A stretch of DNA of 43,898 nucleotides from an uncultured Lachnospiraceae bacterium (lineage in GTDB: Bacteria; Bacillota; Clostridia; Lachnospirales; Lachnospiraceae). Position numbers and translations under genes: made by a program. The notes under the pieces are model-generated. The model was not told the DNA's origin. It ran no database searches and saw nothing but the letters and a program-made list of their open reading frames with translations. Where the stretch lies: positions 1 through 43,898 of the forward strand of contig CANQQG010000016.1 in NCBI GenBank assembly GCA_947625875.1, in the 5' to 3' direction. How positions within the stretch are numbered: the stretch's first letter is position 1; the number at the start of each line of letters is the position of its first letter. Below, one piece after another: positions 7,410-14,886 of this stretch.

Positions 7410-9383
7410 TCACACTTCCGGTTTTTCCACTTCGTACGTATCCCATGATGAAATTTCCGCCGCGTCTGATACGTCAGCCGTATCCTCATAGGAATCAACC
7501 GTCACTGTATAAGGGCTCTCTCCCTCAACATACACCGTCCCGTCACTGCCCTTTATCGTCACGCTTTTTCCGTCCACATCCCTGATCGCGCCTGCGCAGC
7601 TTAGTTTACTGAGAACACTGTCGCCCGTCACCGTCCATACGCTTCCGGCGTCAATCGTTAGACTGCAGCCGCCGTCCCCGCCATTTCCGGCACAGCTCTC
7701 ATCATCCAAAACCGCGCCTGTCAGGGAGCTTCCGTTTGTCATGTAAAAATCCAGTTCGCTGATGCTGTCCCAGATGATATCGCCCTCCATTTCCTGGCTG
7801 ATCGCCGTAAACGTGCAGTCTGCGCCGTTTTCCCCGCTGTTTCCCCAGCCGCGCGCATTCTGGTTGCCCGTACAGCGCAGGAAAAAGTCATTTTCTTTCG
7901 CATACGTAATATCCACATCTTTCAGCGTGATCGTAGATTCCGTATTCGTCGTGTAAAACATTCCGCCATTTTTTGCCGTCAGCGTGCCGCCGTCCATTTC
8001 AAACGTACTGTTCCCGACTTCCGAATCGCCCGACATACTCTGATACAGAATCACATTCCATGTGCAGTCATTTTGCCCGTCATCTCCCATATTCCCGCTC
8101 AGATCACAGTCATATAAACGCAGGGAGTTTAACCCTTCGATGCACACCGCCTCCGAGGCGTTTGCCGTAAGCGCCGCATCATGGACCGCTATTTCCGCCG
8201 TCGTATAGACCGCAGGCGAACCAATCCCGTTTGAGGTATAGCTGCCGCCGTCGATCACCATCGTGCCGCCGCCGCGGTCACTGCGAACCGCCGCGGAAGA
8301 CTGCCCTTCCGTCTCCGCTTCCACGTCCCATGCATAAAGCGCGCCGCCGCCTGCCGCATGGATTCCGCCTGATGCATCCTGCTTCGTATGGATGCTGGTA
8401 TCCGATACATATACCGTTGCATCTCCATAAGCAAAGACGCCTGCCGCACCCGACGCATCCGTATCAATGTCACTGCCGCTTATATACAGGTCGCCATCTG
8501 TCGCAAGCGCTGCCGCGCCAACGCCATAGAAACTGGAATTGTCCCCGCCTGTACTGTCTTTGGAAGTTCTGGAAATGGTCACATCCTGAAGCGTCACCGT
8601 TGTATCCGCAGAAACTAACACAGCATTTTCGTCCGTTCCGGTTGACGTAATTTCCTCTCCGTCTACAACCGTTTCTGCCGTATATTCATGAACCGCTTCA
8701 TAACTGTCCACGCCCGACGCCTGCTGCATACCGCCCGGCTGCCCCATTGGCATATCTTCCGCGATCACAGCAATCTGCTCCACATCGCCTTCTGCGTCAT
8801 ACGTGATCTCCACCTGATCCCCCGTCTCAATATCCGCCAACGAAATTTCTTCCTCTGACGAAGGCGCATTGCCATCCGGCGCGTTTCCCGTCGGCGCGTT
8901 TCCGTCCGGCGCATTCCCATCCGGCTTCTCCGGCGCATTCCCCGTTGGCGCGTTTCCGTCTGACGCGTTCCCGTCCGGCTTCTCCGGCGCATTCCCCGTT
9001 GGCGCGTTTCCATCCGGCGCATTCCCTGCTGGCGCATCCCCATCCGGCGCATTCCCCGTCGGCGCGTCTCCATCCGGCTTCTCCGGCACATTCCCGTCTG
9101 ACGCCTCTCCATCCGGCCTCTCCGGCATTTCTCCGGATGGCCCTGTCTGCTGACGCACAATAACAGTGTCATCCTCGACCTCAATTTTTTGTTCTTCTGT
9201 TTTATCGTCTTCCGTTTCCACGCTGATCGTAATAGAATCTTCTTCTACACGCTTTACTTCTCCGCAGACAGTTGTCCCCGCCTTATCTGAGTCCTTGCTG
9301 TACCGGTCTGACGCAACGCAGCCGCCCGTCGCCAGCACGCACAAGGTTACGCCCAGAATAATTGCCACATATGTTTTTTTCAT
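7410..9383 (-). CDS. Secreted beta-helix carbohydrate-binding-type lipoprotein with PDGNA repeats
   Basis: Predicted surface protein of 657 residues. The N-terminus is a signal sequence ending TGGC (Cys22), an imperfect lipobox. Residues about 38-78 and 178-208 look like two halves of one small beta domain (DUF5666-like), split by a Pro/Gly/Asn/Asp/Ala-rich imperfect repeat (about 81-174). From about 230 onward there are short alternating strands with many Asp, Ser, Thr and Gly (for example TVTLQDVTISRTS, GDLYISGSDIDT, STITLKDVDITYA). This is typical of right-handed parallel beta-helix proteins such as the Cthe_2159-like carbohydrate-binding family. No catalytic motif was recognised. A direct-repeat operator precedes it. 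The role is inferred as polysaccharide or surface binding. Confidence 0.75.
   Translation of the reverse strand: MKKTYVAIILGVTLCVLATGGCVASDRYSKDSDKAGTTVCGEVKRVEEDSITISVETEDDKTEEQKIEVEDDTVIVRQQTGPSGEMPERPDGEASDGNVPEKPDGDAPTGNAPDGDAPAGNAPDGNAPTGNAPEKPDGNASDGNAPTGNAPEKPDGNAPDGNAPTGNAPDGNAPSSEEEISLADIETGDQVEITYDAEGDVEQIAVIAEDMPMGQPGGMQQASGVDSYEAVHEYTAETVVDGEEITSTGTDENAVLVSADTTVTLQDVTISRTSKDSTGGDNSSFYGVGAAALATDGDLYISGSDIDTDASGAAGVFAYGDATVYVSDTSIHTKQDASGGIHAAGGGALYAWDVEAETEGQSSAAVRSDRGGGTMVIDGGSYTSNGIGSPAVYTTAEIAVHDAALTANASEAVCIEGLNSLRLYDCDLSGNMGDDGQNDCTWNVILYQSMSGDSEVGNSTFEMDGGTLTAKNGGMFYTTNTESTITLKDVDITYAKENDFFLRCTGNQNARGWGNSGENGADCTFTAISQEMEGDIIWDSISELDFYMTNGSSLTGAVLDDESCAGNGGDGGCSLTIDAGSVWTVTGDSVLSKLSCAGAIRDVDGKSVTIKGSDGTVYVEGESPYTVTVDSYEDTADVSDAAEISSWDTYEVEKPEV
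8862..9143 (-). repeat. Imperfect coding tandem repeat (PDGNAPTGNAPEK units)
   Basis: Roughly 94 codons of variants of N-A-P-T/D-G and E-K-P-D-G-N-A inside the beta-helix lipoprotein gene. The same degenerate 15-base and 45-base units are visible at DNA level, with GGCGCGTTTCC/GGCGCATTCCC alternating on the plus strand. The units are similar enough for slippage to change the copy number. Confidence 0.85.
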
Positions 9384-9444
9384 AATCTGATTCCTTTCTG
9401 TATTCAGTTTCTGAGGTTTTGCGCCTCACCTTTACGATGGATTC

Positions 9445-9450
9445 AGTATA
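9445..9450 (-). promoter_or_regulatory. -10 element of the lipoprotein promoter
   Basis: TATACT on the minus strand (TATTAT overlaps at 9448-9453), about 62 bases before the start codon. No consensus -35 is present; its place is occupied by the 11-bp direct repeat at 9455-9476, as expected for an activator-dependent promoter. Confidence 0.5.
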
Positions 9451-9454
9451 ATAC

Positions 9455-9476
9455 GGGAACTTTAGATGAACCTTAG
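9455..9476 (-). promoter_or_regulatory. Tandem 11-bp repeat, probable OmpR-type regulator site
   Basis: On the minus strand CTAAGGTTCAT is followed immediately by CTAAAGTTCCC. The two 11-bp units share CTAA-GTTC and sit over the -35 position of the lipoprotein promoter. OmpR/PhoB-family response regulators typically bind head-to-tail repeats spaced by one helical turn. The regulator is unknown; the two-component system at 16.8-19.0 kb is one candidate. Confidence 0.5.
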
Positions 9477-9525
9477 AAAAATGCGGTGATTTGTGAACAA
9501 TATGTGACGCCCTTATATTTTTTAC

Positions 9526-9573
9526 AGAAAAACCGCGGGAGCGATTTTCATCTGTCCCGCGGCTGCTTTTTTT
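9526..9573 (-). terminator. Terminator of the small sigma-28-type gene
   Basis: Perfect 8-bp stem CCGCGGGA/TCCCGCGG (arms 9533-9540 and 9555-9562). It is followed on the minus strand by TTTTTCTG, and by seven Ts on the plus side, so it could work in both directions. It starts about 24 bases past the stop of the gene at 9586-9954. Confidence 0.8.
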
Positions 9574-9585
9574 ACCATATGAACC

Positions 9586-9954
9586 TCAGAAAAAACTGTC
9601 CCACATAGAGCCCGCCGCATAAAGCGGACTGTATTTTGCGGAATCGGTATACGTGTTTTTCTCAGGATTTAACAATGCGGACGCGGTATCTTTTGCATCC
9701 GCAAGCGTCTGTGCGGAATCCTCTGACACAGAATTGGTAACACGACTCTGGTTTGCAAAATTTTTGCTGAATTCCTTCACATCCGTTTTTGCAAAATAAT
9801 CATTCATCAGCTTTCCATACGTGCCGGTGCGAATCATGCTGTAATCGCTCAGCGATGACGCCAGGGACGCCATGGAATTGCCTCCGGATGCGCCCGGAAG
9901 GCTGGAAAACAATACGCTGATTGAATTTGAATCATATGCCGAAATTGTTGCCAT
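9586..9954 (-). CDS. Small protein of unknown function, possibly flagella-regulon
   Basis: A 122-residue protein beginning MATISAYDSNSISVLFSSLPG, rich in Ser, Ala and Asn, without cysteine, signal peptide or membrane segment. I do not recognise a domain. The ATG at 9954 is preferred over the in-frame GTG at 9963, because the GGAG ribosome binding site lies eight bases before the ATG and directly abuts the GTG. A sigma-28-like promoter precedes it and a strong terminator follows, so it is a single-gene unit. The promoter suggests co-expression with flagellar or chemotaxis genes; the biochemical role is open. Confidence 0.7.
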   Translation of the reverse strand: MATISAYDSNSISVLFSSLPGASGGNSMASLASSLSDYSMIRTGTYGKLMNDYFAKTDVKEFSKNFANQSRVTNSVSEDSAQTLADAKDTASALLNPEKNTYTDSAKYSPLYAAGSMWDSFF

Positions 9955-10009
9955 ACCTGCCACTCCTTTCCCCTTTCATAATCCTTACCCATGAACCGTC
10001 TTTTTTCTT

Positions 10010-10036
10010 ATATCGACAAAAATCGCTTTTTTCTTA
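10010..10036 (-). promoter_or_regulatory. sigma-28 (SigD/FliA)-like promoter
   Basis: On the minus strand TAAG (10033-10036), a 15-base spacer and GTCGATAT (10010-10017) match the flagellar consensus TAAA-N15-GCCGATAA/T at 3 of 4 and 7 of 8 positions. It overlaps the stop codon of the alarmone synthetase gene and lies about 56 bases before the start at 9954. Confidence 0.55.
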
Positions 10037-10756
10037 ATTCTGTGATTCCAATATTCTGTCGCGGCCACTTTTCACAGAGAACTCCGCAACTTCATAACCG
10101 CCCGGCCCGAACCCGGCCACATGATCCCGGATATGCATCATCTGCTTATCAATTTTGTAAATCGCTTTTGCGCATTTCCGCAGCTCGATCTCTATTTCCT
10201 TTTCATACTTCCTGCGGTTTTTATAAACAAAACGGTGTTCTATATCAGACCAGAAATCCATTGCCTTTGTCCGAAACTGAATCTCCGCCTTTACTTCCTC
10301 CCCGTTTTCAAACGGCACGCCGATCACAAGATGCAGGCTCTGGTATCCGCTGCTCTTCGGCTGCTTCACATAATCCTTCTGCTTTATGACTCTGAAAATG
10401 CCATCCTGCGCGATCTGGCGGCAAATGCCATACATATCGTCCAGAAATTCACACACAACGCGCACGCCTGCAATATCATTCAGCCGCGCCAACGCGTTCT
10501 CCATCGTCAGTTCTTTGCCCTTCCGTTTCAGCTTCAGGATGCAGCTCTCCGGCGTCTTTACCCGCCATTTAACGCAGTCAATGCGGTGATAGCCCAATTC
10601 TGTGCAAACCTCACTGTCCATCCGCTGCAAATGCGCCGCAACGATCCGACACGCCCGCTCATATTTTTCACAAAATGTTTTCTCCTGTAACCCGGCCCGC
10701 AGATTTTTTACCTGCGGCAATTGCCAAAACTGCTCCTCTGTTATATCTTCTCTCAT
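10034..10756 (-). CDS. Small alarmone synthetase, RelA/SpoT-domain (p)ppGpp synthase
   Basis: Single-domain GTP pyrophosphokinase that makes (p)ppGpp or related alarmones from ATP and GTP/GDP in the cytoplasm. Its 240 residues carry the synthetase motifs: RVKTPESCILKLKRKG (about 65-80), LNDIAGVRVVCEF (92-104), KQPKSSGYQSLHLVI (131-145), EIQFRT (158-163) and DFWSDIEHRFVYK (167-179). There is no HD hydrolase, TGS or ACT domain. That makes it a SAS (RelQ/RelP-like) rather than a long RelA. The start at 10756 (MREDITEEQF) is chosen because AAGGA lies seven bases upstream; the in-frame ATG at 10771 has no evident site. RelQ versus RelP subtype is not resolved. Confidence 0.88.
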   Translation of the reverse strand: MREDITEEQFWQLPQVKNLRAGLQEKTFCEKYERACRIVAAHLQRMDSEVCTELGYHRIDCVKWRVKTPESCILKLKRKGKELTMENALARLNDIAGVRVVCEFLDDMYGICRQIAQDGIFRVIKQKDYVKQPKSSGYQSLHLVIGVPFENGEEVKAEIQFRTKAMDFWSDIEHRFVYKNRRKYEKEIEIELRKCAKAIYKIDKQMMHIRDHVAGFGPGGYEVAEFSVKSGRDRILESQN

Positions 10757-10777
10757 CTTCCTATCCTTCATTTTGCA

Positions 10778-10819
10778 GCTGTCAGCGCTTTACCGCCGCT
10801 TTTTCGTTCCACTGACAGC
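10778..10819 (-). promoter_or_regulatory. Leader inverted repeat before the alarmone synthetase
   Basis: Perfect 8-bp arms GCTGTCAG/CTGACAGC (10778-10785 and 10812-10819) close a 26-base loop in the presumed 5' leader, about 20 bases ahead of the start codon. It could limit access to the ribosome binding site, but there is no terminator-type U tract. Confidence 0.3.
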
Positions 10820-10838
10820 CTATGCCTGTTATGCTTAT

Positions 10839-10867
10839 ATTATAAACCGATTCTATGTGATTCTAAT
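10839..10867 (-). promoter_or_regulatory. Candidate sigma-A promoter of the alarmone synthetase
   Basis: TATAAT -10 (10839-10844), a 17-base spacer and a weak TTAGAA -35 (10862-10867) on the minus strand, in the 150-base gap after ung. Confidence 0.45.
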
Positions 10868-10907
10868 ATAACAGAGATAAAAAACTTGTAAAAAACAGTA
10901 TCCGGAA

Positions 10908-11585
10908 TTACAGATTCTCAATCTGCCAGTCTATTTCCGCAATGCCATGTTCTTTTAAAAATGCATTTGCCTGACTGAAATGCCGGCAGCCGAAAAATCC
11001 GCGGTACGCAGACAGCGGACTTGGGTGAGGGGCTTTCAGGATCAGATGCTTTGGATTGTTCAGCATGGAAATCTTACTCTGCGCGGGTTTGCCCCACAGC
11101 ATATATACAATCGGACGATCCTGCGCATTCACCGCCTGGATGATCGCGTCCGTAAAAGTCTCCCACCCTTTCCCCTGATGGGAATTGGCCTGATGCGCAC
11201 GCACCGTCAGGACGGTATTTAAAAGCAGAACGCCCTGTTTCGCCCATTTTTCCAGAAAGCCGTTATTTGGGATATAACACCCCAGATCATCGGACAATTC
11301 TTTATAAATATTCTGCAGGGAAGGCGGTATCTCCTTCTGGTCAGGCAGAACGGAAAAGCACAACCCATGCGCCTGATGTTCATTGTGATAAGGATCCTGC
11401 CCTAAAATCAACACCTTCACCTCAGAAAGCGGCGTCAGATGCAGCGCATTGAAAATATCCTCTGACGGAGGATAGATCACATGCGTACTGTACTCCTGTT
11501 TTACAAATTCGTAAAGCTCTCTGTAATACGGCTTTTTAAATTCCGCCTGCATGGCAGGCAGCCAGTCATTGCTTATCATTCCCAT
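10908..11585 (-). CDS. ung: Uracil-DNA glycosylase, family 1
   Basis: Base-excision repair enzyme that removes uracil from DNA. Its 225 residues match the normal length. The water-activating motif GQDPYHNEHQAHGLCFS holds catalytic Asp64, and the DNA-intercalation motif HPSPLSAYRGFFGCRHFS is present near the C-terminus. A GGGGGAT ribosome binding site lies seven bases before the chosen start. The start is only 18 bases after the hisF stop, so it is probably transcribed with hisH-hisF; no terminator was seen between them. Confidence 0.96.
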   Translation of the reverse strand: MGMISNDWLPAMQAEFKKPYYRELYEFVKQEYSTHVIYPPSEDIFNALHLTPLSEVKVLILGQDPYHNEHQAHGLCFSVLPDQKEIPPSLQNIYKELSDDLGCYIPNNGFLEKWAKQGVLLLNTVLTVRAHQANSHQGKGWETFTDAIIQAVNAQDRPIVYMLWGKPAQSKISMLNNPKHLILKAPHPSPLSAYRGFFGCRHFSQANAFLKEHGIAEIDWQIENL

Positions 11586-11603
11586 CGCACTATCCCCCGT
11601 ATC

Positions 11604-12365
11604 TCATCTCCGGACGGACACGCCGCGCCCCGCCAGGTAATTTTTCAATTCCATGATCTCCAGTTCTTTGTAGTGAAATAAAGAGGCCGCCAGCGCAGCG
11701 TCCGCTTTTCCGGCCGTCAGCGCATCATAAAAATGTTCTTTCGTCCCCGCCCCGCCGGATGCGATCACAGGAATCGAAACATTTTCCGCGACCGCCGCTG
11801 TCAGTTCCAGATCATAGCCCGCTTTCGTCCCGTCGCAGTCCATGCTTGTCAGCAGGATCTCTCCCGCGCCGAGCCGGTCTGCCTTTATCGCCCACTCCAC
11901 AGCGTCAATGCCCATATCTACGCGACCGCCGTTTTTATAAATATTCCAGCCGCTGCCATCCGCCCTGCGTTTTGCATCGATCGCAACGACAACGCACTGG
12001 CTTCCGAATTTATCCGCCGCTTCGCTGATCAGCTCCGGGCGGTCAATCGCAGCCGAATTGACGGATATTTTATCCGCCCCTTCCCTTAACAGCGCCTTAA
12101 AATCTTCCACCGTACGGATGCCGCCGCCGACTGTGAACGGAATAAAAACCGTCTCCGCCACGCGGCGCACCATATCAACGACTGTCGCCCGCGCGTCCGA
12201 AGACGCTGTGATATCCAGAAAGACGATCTCGTCCGCACCCGCAGCGTCATAAGCGGCGGCGGCCTCTACCGGGTCTCCGGCGTCTTTGAGGTTTACAAAG
12301 TTGATCCCTTTTACCACACGCCCTTTATTTACATCCAGACAGGGGATGATTCTTTTCGTAAACAT
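11604..12365 (-). CDS. hisF: Imidazole glycerol phosphate synthase, cyclase subunit HisF
   Basis: The (beta/alpha)8 barrel that uses ammonia from HisH to convert PRFAR to imidazole glycerol phosphate and AICAR in histidine synthesis. Its 253 residues begin [23 protein letters not shown], with the catalytic Asp of the CLDV segment, and contain [25 protein letters not shown] and the [13 protein letters not shown] phosphate-binding loop. Its ATG shares one base with the hisH stop (TAATG), so the pair is translationally coupled. Other his genes are not in the window. Confidence 0.97.
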   Translation of the reverse strand: MFTKRIIPCLDVNKGRVVKGINFVNLKDAGDPVEAAAAYDAAGADEIVFLDITASSDARATVVDMVRRVAETVFIPFTVGGGIRTVEDFKALLREGADKISVNSAAIDRPELISEAADKFGSQCVVVAIDAKRRADGSGWNIYKNGGRVDMGIDAVEWAIKADRLGAGEILLTSMDCDGTKAGYDLELTAAVAENVSIPVIASGGAGTKEHFYDALTAGKADAALAASLFHYKELEIMELKNYLAGRGVSVRR

Positions 12366-12985
12366 TATGCCGCACCTCCCTGAATGCCCGTAAAATTCTT
12401 TAAAATATGCAGGCCTGCGGTTCCGCTTTTTTCCGGATGGAACTGGCAGGCAAATACGTTTCCCTGTTCAACGGAAGCATGGATGTGCGCCCCATATTCT
12501 GTGGAAGCCTTTACGATCTGCGGATCGGCCGCCCGCAGATAATAAGAATGCACAAAATACACATACGGCCCCTGTTCCAGTCCGCAAAACAGCCTGCCCC
12601 CATTTTCCAGCGCAAGGGAATTCCAGCCAATGTGCGGAATCTTCAGGCCTTCTGTGTCCGGAATCTTTAAAATATCGCCGCGCAAAATGCCAAGCCCCTC
12701 TACGCCTTCGCTCTCTTCGCTGCCGTCAAACAACAGCTGCAGCCCGAGGCATATGCCAAGAAACGGCGTCCCTTTCTGCACTGTCTCGCAAATCACTTTA
12801 TCAAGTTCATAGCGCTTTAACTGCTCCATCGCCATCCCGAATGAACCGACGCCCGGGAGAATCACCTTCTCCGCCTCAAGGATGGTTTTTCTGTCTCTTG
12901 TAATCACGCCTTCCTGCCCCAGCTTTGCCAGCGCTTTCTCCACGCTCTTCAGGTTACCGGCGTCATAATCAATAATCGCGATCAT
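12365..12985 (-). CDS. hisH: Imidazole glycerol phosphate synthase, glutaminase subunit HisH
   Basis: Class-I glutamine amidotransferase subunit that hydrolyses glutamine and feeds ammonia to HisF. Its 206 residues contain LPGVGSFG, the nucleophile motif [10 protein letters not shown] and the CQFHPEKSG His/Glu pair, so the triad is intact. The start overlaps the stop of the upstream 598-residue membrane protein gene by four bases (ATGA), and it is itself coupled to hisF. Confidence 0.97.
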   Translation of the reverse strand: MIAIIDYDAGNLKSVEKALAKLGQEGVITRDRKTILEAEKVILPGVGSFGMAMEQLKRYELDKVICETVQKGTPFLGICLGLQLLFDGSEESEGVEGLGILRGDILKIPDTEGLKIPHIGWNSLALENGGRLFCGLEQGPYVYFVHSYYLRAADPQIVKASTEYGAHIHASVEQGNVFACQFHPEKSGTAGLHILKNFTGIQGGAA

Positions 12986-14778
12986 CTCATAACTCCCGCT
13001 GGCTGATATAAGCCCAGCTCCTCTAAAATACTGTGCACTTCCAATGTATATTCCTGCCGTTTTTTGATCTTGTACAGCTTTTTCGCCCGCCGCTTGCTGA
13101 TATCGAATTGTTCGCGCAAAAATTTATTCAGCTGGGATTCGAGATCGCTCAGCTTATCGGAAACGCCCCACTCCTCGGCTTCCGAGGAATGCACCTGGCA
13201 CCTGCCGATGCCGCGGATCAGCGCATCCAGCGCCAGCTCATACTGCTTCTGCTCCATCAGCGCCGTATATGCATCCAACTCTGTCTGAATGCCGGCAAGC
13301 GCAAGCGCGCTGTTATATAATTCTTCGTCCGCCCCGCGTATTTTCAGCCCGCGCAATTTCGTATAGGCGGTCACATAATCGCCCTCATCAAACGCTTCCT
13401 GCGCCTGGCTGACATTCGATGAATAACCGACCAGAGCCGTCCCCAGAAAAATAAAAAGCATGATGGACAATGCGATCCCCCACATCATCATGACCGGCAC
13501 TCTCGGCAGCGGCGGTTCTTTCGGAGCTTTCTTTTTCTCTTTCTTCGGTTTTTCCTTTTTCGGCTTCTGCGCCTTTTTCGCCTCTTTTTCCGCTTTTTTT
13601 GCTTCTTTTTCTTTTTTCTTCTGCTCGGCGGCTTCTTTCTTCTGCTGTTTTTTCAACTCTTTCTGCTGCTGTTTTTCCTTCTTCTTCGCTTCGGCGTCTT
13701 CTTTCGCCATGATCTCCATATTCTCCTCTGAGATCTCTCCCAGCGATCCGTTTTCCGCCACCGCATCCGGATTCAGCTCTTCCGGCGTGCCAAACAGCAG
13801 CCTCCCAAGCTTTGCAAAAAAGCCGTTTGGATTTTTTTCCTTTTTCTTTTTCCCCTTTTTCGATTCCCCGTCATTCTCCTGCGATTCCTGAAAAACAAAA
13901 TCCGGCCCCATCGCAAACGGATCTCCGCCGTCCGCGCCTTCCAGTGTTTTGCCGTTTTCGTCTGCATCCAGCATCCTGCCGATATCGGAAAGCGCCTCAT
14001 CATCGGATTCCCCCAGGATATCTTCTAGGCTCGTATCCATCGCCCCAGGCATCAGCGGCTCTTCCGCAGGCGCCGCGCTCTCCGCGCCCGGCATAGGCGG
14101 CATCCCCTCCGGATCATTCTTTAACATTTCTTCCGTATCCGCAAATAAATCCTCCAGCCCTTCCATGCCTTCCGGGGCTGAAGGAATTTCCGGCTGTACA
14201 GGAGCCTCTTCCGTCGGCAGAGCTGACAGATCCGCCGTTTCATCCTGCAAAGGCGCCAGATCCATCGTTTCATCCTGCAGTTCCTCCAGTTCGGATAAAG
14301 CGGATTTTGCCCCCTCGGAAAACAATGTCTCCGGCATACCGTCACTGCCATCATTTAAGACGCGATCCGCTCCATCTGTTTCAAACGGACTGTTCTCCTG
14401 CGGTTCGGCCGGCGTCATCGTGTCCACCTCAAACGGCACGTCTTCAACGCCGTTTCCAATCAGCTCATTCATCTGATCGACAAAATCGTCCATTTCCGGC
14501 TCATGATAAACGGCCTCCGCCTCCCCGTTCAGCTCCCGTTCAAATTCACGTATAAAATCTTCCTCACTGCCCACTCCCAGATCAGCGTCAAAATCTTTCA
14601 GGAAATTATCTTCCCGAATCTCGTCCAGCGCGCTCTGCGTTCCCTGCGGAAGGTCATTTTGTGTTCGATATGATTCTCTTAAAGACTCCCTGCTCTGCTC
14701 AAAATCATCATCAAACTGATCCAGCTTATTTGTGACCGATGTGAGCAGATTATCCAGATAATCTTCATTCCGGTTCAT
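12982..14778 (-). CDS. Unknown single-pass membrane protein with acidic cytoplasmic arm and TPR-like C-terminus
   Basis: A 598-residue protein I cannot assign to a named family. The first roughly 330 residues are strongly acidic and low in complexity, with recurring Asp/Glu-Leu stretches (SALSELEELQDETMDLAP). A very Lys/Glu-rich coiled segment follows (about 360-425), then one membrane helix (about 428-452, MMMWGIALSIMLFIFLGTAL). About 145 helical residues follow, with TPR-like pairs (AQEAFDEGDYVTAYTKL, YTALMEQKQYELALDALIRGI). The basic run before the helix predicts cytoplasmic N-terminus and outside C-terminus. AAGGAGG lies six bases before the ATG. It overlaps hisH by four bases, so it is coupled to histidine genes whose function it does not obviously share. 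Confidence 0.75.
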   Translation of the reverse strand: MNRNEDYLDNLLTSVTNKLDQFDDDFEQSRESLRESYRTQNDLPQGTQSALDEIREDNFLKDFDADLGVGSEEDFIREFERELNGEAEAVYHEPEMDDFVDQMNELIGNGVEDVPFEVDTMTPAEPQENSPFETDGADRVLNDGSDGMPETLFSEGAKSALSELEELQDETMDLAPLQDETADLSALPTEEAPVQPEIPSAPEGMEGLEDLFADTEEMLKNDPEGMPPMPGAESAAPAEEPLMPGAMDTSLEDILGESDDEALSDIGRMLDADENGKTLEGADGGDPFAMGPDFVFQESQENDGESKKGKKKKEKNPNGFFAKLGRLLFGTPEELNPDAVAENGSLGEISEENMEIMAKEDAEAKKKEKQQQKELKKQQKKEAAEQKKKEKEAKKAEKEAKKAQKPKKEKPKKEKKKAPKEPPLPRVPVMMMWGIALSIMLFIFLGTALVGYSSNVSQAQEAFDEGDYVTAYTKLRGLKIRGADEELYNSALALAGIQTELDAYTALMEQKQYELALDALIRGIGRCQVHSSEAEEWGVSDKLSDLESQLNKFLREQFDISKRRAKKLYKIKKRQEYTLEVHSILEELGLYQPAGVMR

Positions 14779-14827
14779 AAAACGCCTCCTTAAAATCCTG
14801 TGTTCAAATTCTTTCCTGTATAAGAGG

Positions 14828-14872
14828 AAAAAGTGAGAGGAGCGGGATTTCCATCCGCGCAGTCGCTCTCAC
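14828..14872 (-). terminator. Terminator of cheV
   Basis: Outer stem GTGAGAG/CTCTCAC (arms 14833-14839 and 14866-14872) with an inner GCGG/CCGC hairpin. It is followed on the minus strand by TTTTTCC. It lies just past the CheV stop and separates that gene from the 598-residue protein gene. Confidence 0.75.
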
Positions 14873-14886
14873 CCGGTTTTCCTGTA

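Noticed and set aside
8869-9163. Plus-strand open frames coding for PSGAFPVGAF-type repeats
   Set aside because: They are the antisense reading of the repeat region in the lipoprotein gene, with no ribosome binding site or promoter.
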